The notes under the pieces: model-generated
Told to the model about the DNA's origin: nothing
Databases searched by the model: none
The model's input: the letters and a program-made list of their open reading frames with translations, nothing else
Assembly: GCA_011316305.1 (NCBI GenBank)
Contig: SAUG01000062.1
Coordinates: forward strand, 62,001 to 126,000
Direction: 5' to 3'
Length of the DNA: 64,000 bases
DNA from: Rusavskia elegans
Taxonomy: Eukaryota > Ascomycota > Lecanoromycetes > Teloschistales > Teloschistaceae
Part shown: positions 22,746 through 36,880 of the stretch, piece after piece
Numbering within the stretch: position 1 is the first letter of the stretch
Layout: each line of letters starts with the position of its first letter
Program-made: the position numbers and the translations under genes

Positions 22746-24999
22746 GTTATTTTTTCTTTCGCGATATCGTTTTCGATATTATATTATATCTATTTATATA
22801 TATATAGATTTTATTAAATAAATCTATTAATTTAATAGTTAATTATAAAAGTTAAAAAAGATAAAAAAAAAAGTTATTCTTTAGCTATTATTATAATCGG
22901 CTTTCCTTTTATATATAATTATACTTTAGTTATATAGATATATACTAGGATAAAGTCAAAAATGAAAGATACTACTATAAATCGAATATAGATCTTTTAA
23001 TTAGCGAAATACGACTATAATTACGGCTAGGAATACTAATTACTACATTATAGTACTATAAAATAAACGATATAATATTACTTTAGCTATTACCTATAAA
23101 AGGATATTTTATACCCGTAGATATATATAAAGCTTTTATATCTATACGTATAAAATTTATAAATAATACTAGATAAAAGTTCTAATAAATATAATTAAAC
23201 CCGAATCTAATATAAATATTCGAAGATTCTAAATAATAAATAAATATTCGGAATAATACAGTTCCGACGCGTTAGCGATAATATAATAATACTTTATTTA
23301 ATAGAAATTCTAATTTTCTATATTTTTTTTATTTAAATAGTCTTTTATCGTTTATATAAATCATTTACCTATATATATATAAAATATCTTTTCTACTATA
23401 TATTAGATATTTACGCTACGCGACTAGTAATTACGGCGATAAAAATCGCTTACGCTCTATTTTTAAATATTTAAAAAACTATTTTACTAATATTTACTCT
23501 AAATATAAAAAGGATAGAAAAGATTTTTCCGACTATAAAATAATATAGTTTCCTTTATTATATTAGTTTAAAGCTAACTATAATAGATACTTTATTTTTT
23601 CGACTCGACTATAATATAAATAATAAATATTTACTAGTTTACGGTTTAAAATAAAAAAAACTATTTTTTAATAATTATAAATTTATAAAAAAGCTTATTT
23701 TAAATATTATAAAAATTATTAAATATATTTCTATCTTTAATATAATACTATATAATTTTATATAGATATCTATAATTTTTAACTACTTTACGGCGATATT
23801 AAACTCTATTTTTAAACGTCTAGATATATATAAATACGCTAACTAAAATCTAGATTAAAAAAATAAAGTTATACGGGTTAAACTAGCTATTTTAAAATAT
23901 AAACTTTATAAATATAAAGTATAGCGGGCCGCTATTATCTCTAACTTTTTTTTTAAAAATTTCGGCTTCCTTTCGTATTTACTATCTCTATTTATTTTTC
24001 GGTATAAAAGTTTTATCCCGTCGGTAGTATCTAGATTTCTACTTTTTAAAATAAATACTATTAGTACCCCGACGGTAGTATAGACGTCTACTATAGTTCT
24101 CTATTCTACTACAATATTATATTTTACTTTCGGTCTAAAATCTTTAGATATAATCTATAATTATCTATATAAAATAGCTAATCGCTAATATATTACTATA
24201 AAATTACTAAATATATTCCGAATTATAGTACTTCCGGTTACTAGATAATATAAATATTATATATCTTTTCCTAGTATTATTTAAAAACCTTTAGATAATA
24301 GTTCCGTTTTAACTCGAATATCTATTATAGAATATCCGACGCCGAAAATCGAATAGTCTATATTTATAATTAAGGTTTCTTTATATAAAATAATATTTCC
24401 TTTAATAATATATTTTAATAATTTTTCCCGCGCGTTTAATAACTATAATAATAACGATTTATATCTAGCTATCCCCCCGTATATTATTAAAAAAGAGGAA
24501 AAAGTTTTATTACTAGTAACTCTATTATAATTTCTATTAACTCTTTTATCTATCGCTTTATTATAGTTTTTATTAACTTTCCCGCGTATAGCTTCGAGGA
24601 CGCCGGAGGTATCCGGACCCTAACTTCTAGAAATTAGAACTATCGGTACCTCGGCCCTTTAGATAATACTTTTAATAAATAGTCTAATATCTTTTAATAC
24701 CTTCGATTCCGTCTATAAACTTTTATAAATTTTCTTTTTAGTAGTATTAAAGTAGATTACTTTTCCGGCGCTATTTCCCCCGCCTATTATAGAATAAAAA
24801 GATAGCCTAGAATAGGAATATATAGTAAAACTAGGTCGGTTATATAAGTATAGATATCTAAAGATTAAAATATATAACCTATATTATAGTAAGTGAAATC
24901 TCTAGTATTATAAGCTCTATAAAATAATTTAAAAAAATTTATTAACTATAAATCTACTTCTAGATATATATATTATATATATATTCTATAAACGTCTAA
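22746..24999 (-). pseudogene. extra reading frame of G2 between pol and 3' LTR
   Basis: Matches 1-1691 in reverse complement from about 24420 leftwards. The minus strand reads as one long frame broken by TAG/TAA, at least 550 codons. It has no gag-pol motif and I do not recognise the protein. Its presence in two independent copies shows that it belongs to the element and is not a chance insertion. Candidates include an envelope-like or regulatory ORF or a captured host gene; nothing visible favours one. Confidence 0.55.
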
Positions 25000-27900
25000 C
25001 GTCTATTATTATAGCTTACTTCTATTAAACTCTATCTTTTTTTTTTTTACGTTCTAGCTTACGTTTTTTTATTAGAAGGTTATTCTGATTATATACCTCG
25101 ATAAGCTTCTAAATATTTTCAAGGCCTTTTTATAGCTGCTAGGAATTATATTCATTTAATTAACTAGCCTATTTAATTAGATATTCCGCTTTTAACTTTT
25201 TACCCTTTTTAGATTTTAAAAATCTTTTATTTAAAATAGCTTCTATTTTCTATTCCTTTTTATTATTAATAAAATCCGGTAATAGGTATTCTAGTAGCTT
25301 GCTATTTTAACGGTAATAGAATCTTTCTAATAAAGATATATAAAAGGTATTATAGATTTTTAATCTAATTAGAAAAATTAACTAGTAAATCTAAAAGCCT
25401 ATATACTTCGAAATCCGATACGGTTTTACAAATTTAAAAGTAATCTTCTTCGATTATTTAAACTTTAGGTTTTTTATAGATAATAGTACAAAATTACTAA
25501 TTTTATATTCTATTAATTAATATTTTTTATTATAGTATTTAGCCTAGTTTATTTAAACTTTATTTTAATTTATATATATTAATTCGTATATCTTTTATAA
25601 ATTTATAACTCTTTTTTTTACTACTAGTATCTTCGTATTTACTATTTCCCTTTCTATAGCGTTATATTTAACGCCTTTAAATATTATATCTAGATTTTAG
25701 TCTATAAATACTTCGAAAGGAAATATTTTTATAATATAATATTTTCTATTATTATAGACAAATTTAGTTAAAAATAGGAGTTTAGCCTAGTTTTTCTATT
25801 TTTTATAAATATATACTTTTAGATAATATTCTAACGATTAATTCTATCGTTTAGTCTATCCGTCTATTTAAAGATAGAACGTAGTATTTAAACGATATTT
25901 AATCTTTAAATAATAGCAGATCTTTAACCAGAATTCGCTTATAAATAGCGAGCTTCTATTACTAATAATTCTATTAGAAATAAATCTTTTATACTAAAGT
26001 TTATCGATAATAAATTCCGTAAAATCTTTCGTATTAATTATCTTATAATAAAGGATATACCTCGCTATTTTAGTAAATCGATCGATAGCTATAAATACTA
26101 AATCTACTACGTTTCGAGAGTATTAAATAGATAGTAATCTAGTAATAAAATCTATTACTATCTTTTTCTATAGCTATATAGAATATAGAAGATTCTAAAG
26201 CTTCCTATATAGTTTATACCTATAGACTTTAATTTATTAATAGATATTATACGTTTCTATATATTTTCTAATATATTTAAATAGTTTTAGCTAGTTATAG
26301 CTATAATAAATAAATAATAATATTCGCTAATACCTAAAATATCTAGCTATAGAATTATTATAATATTTTATTAGAAATTCTATACGTAGTACCTTATTTT
26401 CGGATATATATAAAAACCTTTTATAAAAAAAAAGACTAGTTTTTATTTCTATATTCTATAGCCCGGTTTTCTTTTTTAATTTACGTTAGATAGTCTATAA
26501 ACGCTTTTAAATATTAGTATTCTAATTTTAAAACTAGATAAATATATTATATATACTAGGAATTATTTTATTATAAGCCGTTTTATTAATAGTAGCCTTT
26601 TATACTATTTAATATAGGATATCTAGGCTATAGTATATATTTTCAGCGATAGAGTTTATTCTATTATTATATCCTTTATCGGAAATAGCTATTACTAATC
26701 TATTACTACTATATTAACGGCCCGTTATACCCGGAAATAATCTCGATATATAAAATATATCGCGTTCTTTATTTAGTAGTAAAAGGTTAATTCTATTATT
26801 TTTTGAATTTTTAGGTTCTATAAAAGGTTTTTTAGATCTTCTAGTTATACGCCCGTATAAAGCGTAATTAACTCGAACCTTCTAAATAGAACGAGGTTCG
26901 CTATTCGGTTTATAGCTAGTAAAATTTTATTTCCGCTAAAATATAGATAGTATTATCTAGGTTTAAAGATTAATATCTTTATAATCCGGCTTTCTAGAAA
27001 ATAGATTAGCTGGATTCGTTTTTCCTAGATAATAGAAGATATTGAAATCTATAGCAGCTAATTTAATAACCTAGCGATATTATTAAATATTAAGTTTTTT
27101 AACTTTTATAAAACTCCGAAGATTATTATAATCTATCCAGACCTTTATTATATACTTTATATCTTTAAAATAATATTTCTACTATTTAAAAACTTAAATA
27201 ATAGCGAGTAATTCGGTATTATATATTTTATAGTTATATTTAATAGGAATTATCTTCTTCGACTAAAATTTAACTAGTTACTAGCGACTATTTTTATTAA
27301 ATTAAAATATAATTCTTGCTATCCCGATTCTAGAAATATTAGTTTCGATATAGATTTCTTTTTCTAAATCGAAATACTATAATATTCTAGCGGTATTAAA
27401 AATATATTTTAGTTTTTCGAAAGTCTTTTAAATTCCGACGGTCTAGTAAAGCAGTTCCGATTTCTTTCCGGCTATATTCTCTATAAATAAACTTATTAGA
27501 AGCGCTATAATCCGAAAATACTAGTAAATAAAGCGCCGGTAAAAGTTTATAAACTTTAAAAAAATCTATATCTTTCGGTAAATCTTTAGGACCGGCTATT
27601 CTTTAATAGTTATTACTCGCTTTAGATCTATCGAAATATCTTTAGTAGATACGATAAAGCCTAAAAACTCTATATTTTCAATATTAAAAATATATTTTTT
27701 AAAGTTAAAATATAGCTATATATTAAAAAACTTTCGAATAATCTATTTAATATATTTCTAATATTTTTTTTCCGAATTAAAAAAAATTAGAATATTATTT
27801 AGATAGACGATATAGTAAATACTATATAATTTTTCTAACGCCCTATTAATATAGGATTAAAACGTTATAGATATATTAGTAAAATTAAAAGATATAATAA

Positions 27901-28900
27901 AATATTTAAAATATCTATATCTCGTACGAAATATAATTTTCTATATATTATCTTTTTTAATTCTAATTTAATAGTAGATATCTTTAATATTATATTTAGA
28001 AAAGTATTTTACTCTAGATAATCGATCTAGGATTTTAGAAATAAAAGGTAAAAGATAACGATTCTTGATCGTTACTTTATTAAAACTTCTATAGTTAACG
28101 TATATACGAAGACTATTATCTTTTTTCGGTATAAAAAAGATTAAAGCTTTTATAAAAGATATTAAATAACGGATCTAGCCCTTTTTTAAAATACTATCTA
28201 GATAATTTTATAACTTATCGAGCTTACGTTTAAATAGGCTATAAATCGGGCTATATAGCGGATCTTTTCTATCTAGTTCGATTATATAATTAGTATCTTT
28301 AAATAGTAGTAAAAAATCTGCTAGATATATATTATAAGCTTTAACCTCCTTATATATAGGTTCTAGAATCGATACCTCGGCCTATTATATATCTTTATCG
28401 TCTTTATTTTTATCGGCGCTATTAGCTCCCGCCTATATAATAGTATTATTATTAGATCTCGTATATATAGCGGTAATCGATATTATATATATTAATATAT
28501 ACTTTTCGGCCCGTAATATACGAATAAAAACTACCGGTAAATTAATACTAAAATAGGTTAACCGTTTTATCTCTATCTAGTTATTTTATATCGTTTCGTT
28601 ATAGAAAGAAAATCGCTATTACTTTAACTCTAGGTCTATAACTATATATACCTAATATATAGCTGGTATATCTAGAAAGATACTATATTTATCGATCGTA
28701 TCTAAAATATAAAATCGCGATATATATATTTTCCGACGGCTCTAACTATCTATTATTATTTAATTTAAATTATATATTCTATAATAGGTAGCGCGCTAAC
28801 TTCCAATCTATTAAAAATAAGGTTTTTCGGCTTTTTAGATAGGTTCCAGGTTGTATTAAATAATAAAAGATTAAAAAACGACGTTAATCTAAAAACCTAG
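25000..28900 (-). pseudogene. G2 pol relic (protease, RT, RNase H, integrase)
   Basis: Minus-strand polyprotein. The RT catalytic box lies at 27788-27818 and reads VYLNNILIF, with both Asp of the YLDD motif changed to Asn. RNase H and integrase follow towards 25000. Upstream, a segment near 28650-28800 may hold the protease. RT before integrase confirms Ty3/gypsy. No chromodomain was recognised at the integrase C-terminus. Limits are approximate. Confidence 0.78.
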
Positions 28901-30584
28901 GTCCAGAAATACTTTAGTTCTACTATATTCTTTTACTAGTAATTTAATAAATACTCTAGTTAGAAGACCGTTCCTTATTTTAATTTATTTATTCTAGACT
29001 ATTATTAAAGCTATAACTAGCCCTTTTAGTTTTTTAACTAGTTAGTATTACTAGGATTATCTTTCGTTATATTAACGGTCGGCTTTTTAAATAACCGGTT
29101 ACTATTACTATAAAAGTTATTAGATTCCCGATTATTTTAACTTTAGTCCTAGTTTTTAGGGTAATTCTTAAATTAATAATCTATACTACTATAAATAAAG
29201 TATATACTAGATTTATTATTTTATTTATATTCTCTAAAGTTATTATTACTAATATTAGAAATAATTTTTTTACTAATATTTTTCCGATTATTCTATAATT
29301 AACTTTTCCGGTTCCGGTTTTCGAATCTTCGAAAATTCCCTTTATTATACGGAAGTAGATAGGATCTATTAATAGAAAAATTCTACTATTAATCTAATAT
29401 CGTTTTATTTATATTTTTTTATTAAATAGTCTAAACTATTTATTTATTATAGCCGAAGTTTTTTAACTTTATATTTTAAATATATACCGTATATTATAAT
29501 TCCGGACGAATTTTAAAAAAAAAAAAAGATCGAATATTATTTTTCCGATAAAAGAAATAGCTAGGCTTCTAATAATATAAGGAAATTATAGAATTTTAGA
29601 ATATTCTAGTCTTTATTTTAAGTTATATTAAAATACTTCGTCGCGATATCTAAAAAACGAAATTTAGAATCGATAGTAAAATTTAAAAGAAAATCTATAA
29701 ACTTATCCTATAATATATTATTAAAGGTATTTTTATTAATAAAAGATTTTTTTTTTTCGAATTAACGGCTTAATTTCTAATCTTTAACGAAGTTTTAAAT
29801 CTATCGATTTTAATCTATATAGGTAGATAAGACGTCGGATCTATAGAACTAATTTCTATAAAATTCAACCTATTTATAATATTTTTTAAAGGTTATTTTA
29901 TTACTATATATTTTAGGCTTTTTAATTTTAAATTTTAATAAAATTTAAGGTATTCGCGAAAACCTAATAGCTAGTCTAAAAGAAAGTTAATTATTATCTA
30001 AAATATAGTTCGGATCTATTATATAGAAAGCCTCTATTCTATAGTATATTTTTAAAAGGGTTTTTTTTTTTACTATTATTTAAACTTCTAAAATTTAAAA
30101 CTTTTTATTATTATCGGAATCGTCGCTATTATCTCTATTATTATTCGGATTATTACTACTATTAGACGGCTAACCGGGATTAAAACCTCTAGAAATAAAA
30201 ATTCCTAAAAAAGTATTTCTATTAGACTATAACTAACTATTAAACGGCTACTATTAATAGATTTAGCCGCCGGAAATAATTGAATCTACTAACGCGCTAG
30301 TAATAAAATTATTATAGAATTTCTATTAGATTCTTTAAATAATAGAAAATAAACTAAAGTTTTTTTTATTAGGCGTCTTTAATATAAGCGGGTTATATTT
30401 ATTAGATTAATTTATAATATCTATAATCCGCGGTTTAATAATTTTAGTACTAGTTTAAAATAGTCCTATCTAAAATATTTTACTACAGCTATAACTACTA
30501 TAAATACTACGCGTCGATATCGATATAATTATACTATAAATAATATATACTAAATTAAAAATATTTGAAATAATAAATTAAAAT
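28901..30584 (-). pseudogene. G2 gag relic with CCHC knuckle
   Basis: Minus-strand frame with RIP stops. At 29161-29202 the peptide YFIYSSIDYQFKNY has exact C-x2-C-x4-H-x4-C spacing, with the three Cys and the His now Tyr. The knuckle binds the element RNA in intact gag proteins. The upstream part is Ser/Asn-rich in its first 150 codons (around 30100-30300). Confidence 0.72.
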
Positions 30585-30823
30585 TATAAAATAGGTATAT
30601 TTCTAAAATAGTATATAATTATAGACTAGATAAAAGGTTTATTATAGAATTAACTTATATTCTAGAAAGACTAGGGTATAGCCTAGTAATAAAAGAAAGA
30701 AAAAAGCGGGGAAGAATCGAAATCCGATATACTAGCGACGTTCTAGCGACTAGACGGCGAGCCTCGTCTCCAAACGTTCCAATTATATTTCCAAGATCTA
30801 TATAACGCGTTTGGCGCTTTATA
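30585..30823 (-). repeat. 5' LTR of G2 (239 bp)
   Basis: Partner of 22508-22745. The part at 30760-30815 (CTCCAAACGTTCCAA, TTTGGCGC) retains CpA and TpG and is less mutated than the other two G2 LTRs. Confidence 0.9.
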
Positions 30824-30828
30824 TTATT

Positions 30829-31479
30829 TATCTAATTTAAATCTAATTTTCTAATTTTATAGTTAATATTTAAATAATACTTTTATAATTATCTTTTCTC
30901 GAAATAAATTTATCTAATTTTTATATTCGTCCGGAATATTTTCTAATAGATTTTTCTTTAACTTTTTATTAAACGGTATAGAATTTTTAAAAGATTTATA
31001 ATTTTCTTTTCTATTTCTATTTTATTAATCCAGTTAACTTCTACCGGTATCTAACGAATTAGATATAAATTATTTTTAGTTATTTTTTTTCGAAATTATA
31101 AATTTATATTTTATATTTTATTTTTTATCTATCCGAAATCGCTACTTTAATATAGGCTAGATATTCTCTACGTAGAAATATCGTTTAAAGTTAAATACTC
31201 TTTTTTTCTAGTCTATTACTAAATTATAATTTTTTAACTAAAAAATTTTAAATACAAATTTATAGTTAACTATCCGAATAAAATCGAACTAAAGTTTTTT
31301 CTAATATTAATTAATTATTATATAAAATAGTATTATTTTTTTTTTCGATTTTTCCGTTTCTATTTAGTATTTTATTTTTATCGATAACTATTAAATTATA
31401 TAGATCCTTTTTTTTAATTTAAAAAAACTTTTTTTTTAACTAAATTTTCTAATATAAAATTTCCGGTCGCGTTTAAATT
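30829..31479 (-). pseudogene. G3-inner protease and pro-RT linker
   Basis: Continuation of the inner G3 coding region on the far side of the G2 insertion. The protease active site (31456-31479, minus strand) reads NLNATGNF: the catalytic Asp codon GAT has become AAT and the neighbouring Gly GGC has become AAC. The equivalent site in G3-outer is still DLGATGNF. The frame then runs leftward to the G2 insertion and resumes at 22507. Confidence 0.78.
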
Positions 31480-33328
31480 AATATATATTTTAACCTTTTA
31501 TAGTCTATTATTAGTTTCGATAATTATTTTAATCTCGAATATATATATATATAGCTAGCGAAATTTAATTACTCTTTTTAAACTATAAAATTATATACTT
31601 ATAGTATACCTGTTACTATAAAATTTTATCTTTTTTTAAATTATCGTTTATATTTTTATTTTTTCTATTTTCGTAATCTATTTACGAAATATATCTATAG
31701 AATATCTAATTAAAAGTTCTATTTCTTTTTTATTATTTTTTCTAGTATTTATATCTACAATATATAATATATTCGGAATAATTATAAATATTATAACTTC
31801 CGATTTTAATAGATATTTTAGAAACGCGTCGGCGTAGTTTTAATAGATACTACCCGGCTCCTTTTTTTTCTAATTCGTAGATCCCGTAATTATTATTATA
31901 GTAGGCGGTCTAATTAAGTAATATATATTAATTTCCTATTATTACGTTCTTTTATTATAGTATCGGTTTAGAAATAACTTTATTTTTAGAAATATTACTT
32001 TTAAATTTTTCTTCTAATATATCGATAATATTATTTACTTTTTAGTCCTATTAATCGTTTTATAGATATTCGTCGCTAATATATATTTTATAAATAGCTT
32101 TAAATCTTTTATAGATTACTATAAATTTTTTCTTTACTGATTTTTTATTATAAAAGATTTAAAGGTAAAGAGATTTTAGTTCCGTTTATTAAATATCTTC
32201 TATTACGGATATCTATTTAGAAACGACTTTTTTTTTAATTAGTTCTATTAATATTTATAGCGAAGTATTATTTATAATTACTTTCTATAATATCCTACTA
32301 TTTTCTATAAACGTAAATTTTTTATCTAAACTAGTTTTCTAGAATTTAAAATTACTATTATCGTCTTTTAAAATTATTTTTTACTAGTTTTTAGGTTCTT
32401 TCTTTAACGTAGCGTTAAACTATCGTCGTTATATCTAGTTCGAATAATATTTTTTCGTAAAATAGCCTGGTTTACTATAGTTATAATATATTTTAGAATT
32501 TTTATTCCCTTTATTATTTTTAGGATTTTTCCTTTTACGTCGCTATTATATAGAGTCTAGTTCTATTAATATAGGTCCGTAGTAGCTATTTCCGGATAAT
32601 ATTCCGCGTTACTTTATAGTCTACTATTATAGCGTTTTTCTATATCTTTTTTATATAGTTTATTATTAAAGTCGATAGATATTTCAATTAGATTATCTAA
32701 GATATTATATAATCGACTATTATATATAAATTCGTTTTTTATTTACTTTTGAAATTTTCGTCTAAATATTATATATAAGGTATCGTCGCTCTATTCCGTT
32801 AATAGTATCTATTTTTTAAATTATATAATATAGTTAAATACTATATTTTTTTACTAAAAATATTAAATAAAACGTTTAATAATTTAAATTTTATTCGAAA
32901 TTCTAAAAATTTTATAAAAGCTTTTTTAAATTTTATAAATTATATAAAAATATATTCGCTATCTTCTTTATTATCTATATACTAGCGAAGAAAAGATTTT
33001 ATCTAGTATTAAATTCGTTTCCGAAAGTAGAATACGGCGAAAAAGATCTTCTTTTCTTTAAATATAAAATAGAATATAAAATATATATCTAATTATATAA
33101 ACTAATCTTCTAGTTTATTATAATTTCTATAGTATTTTTTAGATTTATTAACTTTAATACTATAATTATTATAACTTGTAGTAGAAGTACTAATTTTTTT
33201 ATTACTACTATCGTCTTTTATCTAGATTTTTTTTCTTTTAAATTCGGACTTCTTTATTATAGAACTAGAGTTATTTAAAGTAAGGATTTAATATTAATCT
33301 ATAATAAATATTCTAAAGGTATTAAAAA
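31480..33328 (-). pseudogene. G3-inner gag relic
   Basis: Minus-strand counterpart of 16440-18230 in G3-outer. The frame is lysine-rich and broken by RIP stops. A CCHC-like segment lies near 31730-31790, with Cys and His changed to Tyr. The 5' end abuts the LTR at 33329, and the start codon cannot be fixed. Confidence 0.7.
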
Positions 33329-33732
33329 TATTATAAAATTACCGAAAGATTCTAGTATCTTTAAAAATTATTTTAATTTATCGGTATATCTATAAACGGA
33401 AATATAATAGATAATTACTTTAAATTAATATAAAAATAAATTAATTTAATTACTAGAATATTATATAGTAATAACTAATAAACTGAATATAAGTTATAAA
33501 AATATTAAATTCGAAATCTATATAAATAATAAAATTGTTTATAATTAGTATAATTAGTATAATTAGTACGCTAAACGTAATAAAATAACTAAATATTTTA
33601 TTTAATAGTAATTAATAATCAGTACTATCAAATAACGCTAATTACTAAACAATTTCTAAATATTTAATATATATCAAAGAATTTATTGTTAAATACTGGA
33701 TTTGGTACAAAGTCCAGCCTAAAATTATAACA
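33329..33732 (-). repeat. 5' LTR of G3-inner (404 bp)
   Basis: Partner of 18404-18809. Its right end (33700-33725, with TACTGGATTTGGTACAAAG) keeps CpA and TpG and shows what the G3 LTR looked like before RIP. Confidence 0.88.
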
Positions 33733-33737
33733 ATAAT

Positions 33738-36700
33738 AATTAATTAATATTAAAAAGAATTTGAATTTAATATTATTTAAATAACTAGCTACGAAATTAT
33801 ATTTAAAAGTTTTTAGTTAAAAAATTATAATCTAGTAATAAACTAAAAAAAAAGAATATTTAGTTTTAAATAATACTTTTATATAGAAAATATCTAGTCT
33901 ATATCGAAGTAACGATTCCGGATAGATAAAAAATAGAATATAAAATACGAATTTATAGTTTAGAAAAAAAAATAACTAAAAACTATTTAGATCCGATTTA
34001 TTAAATACCGGTAGAAATTAGTTAAATTAATAAAATAATTATAAAATTAAAAATTATAAACTTTTTAAAAATTCTATACCGCCTAATAAAAAGTTAAAGA
34101 AAAATCTATTAGAAAAAGTTTTAGACGAATATAAAAATTAGATAAATTTATTTCGAAAAAAAATAACTATAAAAATACTATCTAAATATTAACTATAAAA
34201 TTATAAAATTAGATTTAAACTAGATAAATAATTTATATTTAGATTTATTTATCTATTATCTATAATAGAATTTAAAATATTCTATAAATATCTAGACAAA
34301 AATATAAAATAAAAATTTACTAAAAAATTTTAATTATTAGTAAAATATCCGATTTTCTTTATATTTAAAAAGGACGGAATATTCTATCTATATATCGATT
34401 ACCGGAAGCTAAATAATATTACTATTAAAAACCGATATCTATTACTAAATATTAGCGAGTTTTAAAATAGATTTTCTAGAATCTAATATTTTATAAAATT
34501 CGATTTTTAAAAAATATATAACTTTATATATATAAAAGCTAAAAAAAAATAGAAAATAACTTTCCGAATAGAATACGATTATTATAAATATACGATTATA
34601 CTATTCGGATTTCTAAATATTTCGGTAACGTATTAAAATATAATTAATAACGTATTTAGAAATTATTTAGATATATTTATTATTATCTATTTTAATAATA
34701 TTTTAATTTATTTTAAAATATTCGAAAAATATAAATAATATATACGTAAAGTTTTTAAATATTTAGAAAAGAAAAATCTACGCTTTAAACTAGAAAAGTA
34801 AAAATTTTATATAAAAAAAGTCGATTTTCTAGAATTTATTATAGGACGAAATAGACTATATATCGACTCTAGTAAAGTAAAAGCTATTATAGAATAAAAA
34901 ATATCGATAAATATTAAAAAAATCTAAAATTTCTTCGGATTTATAAACTATAATCGAAAATTTATAAAAAACTATTTTAAAAAAACTTTCACTTTTATAA
35001 CTTTAATAAAAGATACCGTTAAATAGTATTAGGAAAAAAAAATAATAGATATTCGAAAATTTAAAAAAAAAAAAAAAAAAAAAAGACCTAGTATTTAAAA
35101 TATTCGATTCGAATAAACTATTATAAATAGAAACAGATTTATTAAATTTAGTTAAAGATATATATAGTCTATAATAATATTATAGTAAATAATATCCGAT
35201 TATATATATATCTAGAAAATTATCGCTAGTAAAATAGAACTATAATATCTATAATAAAGAATTATTAGCTATAGTAACCGCGCTAGAATAATAGAAAGTA
35301 TATACCGAAAAATCGCTAGAATTAATAGTTTTTATAGATTATAAAAATCTTTTATATTTTTTAATAATAAAATAATTTAATAGAAAATAGATATAATAGT
35401 CTAAACTTTTTGGTTAGTATAAATTTAAAATATACTATATTTTAGATAAAAAAAATAGAAAAATAAATATTCTAAATTAAAAAAGTAATTATATAAAAAT
35501 AAAGGAAGTTTTTAATAATAGTATTTTTAAAGTTAATAAAAATAGATTATAATTAGCGAATTAGTATAAAATAAATATAATACTATATATATTTAGAGAC
35601 GACTAAAAATAATTTTTTATTAAAAAAAAAAACTATAAATATTAGACGACTAAATCGACGAATATATTAAAAAATACTACGATAAAATATTATAAAAATA
35701 TTTAGATATAACGAAAATAATATAACTTTTATAATAATATTACTAGTTTTCTAATATAAAATAAAATATTAAACTATATATTAAAAAACATTTTAGTTAT
35801 TAGTAAAATAAATATACTATATATATTTATTATAAAAAAATTCAATATTCGAAACTATTATATTTACTATAGAAAGAAATATATTAGATTTTATTATTAA
35901 ATTTCCGAAATTAAAAAATTAGATAATAAATATAAAATATAATTCGATATTTAATATTGTAGATAGATTTACGAAATATATCTATATAATTCTATTACGA
36001 AAAGATTTTATAGTAGAATAATTTAGATTTATTATCTTCGATCGAATATTTCGGTATTATAGACTGTTAGAAGTATTAATAAATAATAGAAATAAATTTT
36101 TTACTTTAAATTATTAGAAAATCTTTATCTTTTTATTTAGTATTAAACTAAAAATATTAATAGCTTTTTATCCGATAATAGATAGATAGATAGAATATAT
36201 TAACTAAATTTTAAAATAATATCTAAAATATTATATTAATAATATTTAAAATAATTAAATTTTACTTTTATTAATAATATAATTAGTATTTAATATAAAA
36301 AGCTTTAATATAATAAAAGAATTACTATTCTATACTAATAATAGAAAGAATTCGAATTTATTTAGATAACCGTTATTTTATTAATTAGCGGAATTAGTAA
36401 TCTAAAAAATCGATATTTAGAAAAAAGTCTATAGAAATATTTTAAAAATATAAAAATATTCAGGTAAATATTAGAATAAAAAGCGAAAAATAGTACTTTA
36501 GTTAAAGAAAAGGAATAAAGTATATCTTTTTATAAAGAATCTAAAAATAAAAACTCTAAATAAAAAATTCAATTATATTAAAATCGGACTATTTTTAATT
36601 ATATAGATTAAAAGATTTTAGAATTTAGAATTTAATTTATTTAAAGACGTTAAAATATACCCGATATTCTATATATCTCTTTTAAAATTAGCCGATCTCG

Positions 36701-36880
36701 GAACGCTATTATAATAGATATTTAACTTCGAAATATAAAAAAAAAATACCTTTATAGTCGAGAAGATTCTATAATAAAAAGATTAAAACTATTTAATTAA
36801 ATAGAAAGATTATTTTATTTCCGAAAATATTTAGAAATCTAAAAAATATTTAGTAAACTGCCAGAAGGAAATTATTTAAA
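33738..36880 (+). pseudogene. G3-outer pol relic with chromodomain
   Basis: Plus-strand continuation of G3-outer after the inner insertion. RT shows FKKDG near 34365 and a catalytic box at 34688-34711 reading YFNNILIYF, both catalytic Asp changed to Asn. RNase H follows (ETDL near 35130, then SRKLS), then integrase (about 35480-36500). A chromodomain lies at 36748-36831 (TFIVEKIL, then YLIK, KDYF, SENI), marking the element as a chromovirus. Former Gln codons are TAG/TAA throughout. Confidence 0.85.

Larger units (their letters stand above)
22508..30823 (-). mobile_element. Ty3/gypsy LTR retrotransposon G2, 8.3 kb, RIP-inactivated
   Basis: Full-length minus-strand element inserted in G3-inner. 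LTRs are 30585-30823 (5') and 22508-22745 (3'). The TSD TTATT is perfect (22503-22507 and 30824-30828). Order on the minus strand is gag with CCHC knuckle, protease, RT, RNase H, integrase, then about 2.2 kb holding an extra reading frame, then the 3' LTR. The same 3' portion is present at 1-1930. All frames are destroyed by RIP. Confidence 0.9.
18404..33732 (-). mobile_element. Ty3/gypsy chromovirus G3-inner, inserted in G3-outer in reverse orientation
   Basis: Same family as its host element but on the minus strand. LTRs are 33329-33732 (5') and 18404-18809 (3'). The TSD ATAAT is perfect (18399-18403 and 33733-33737). Subtracting the nested G2 (8316 bp) and the SINE (421 bp) leaves about 6.6 kb, equal to G3-outer. 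It carries gag, protease, RT, RNase H, integrase and chromodomain, all interrupted by RIP stops. Because it splits its relative, it is the younger of the two. Confidence 0.9.

Noticed and set aside
35060..35084. Poly-A run as a possible LINE tail
   Set aside because: It lies inside the RNase H region of G3-outer and is explained by RIP (G to A) of a purine-rich coding stretch. No LINE ORF ends there.
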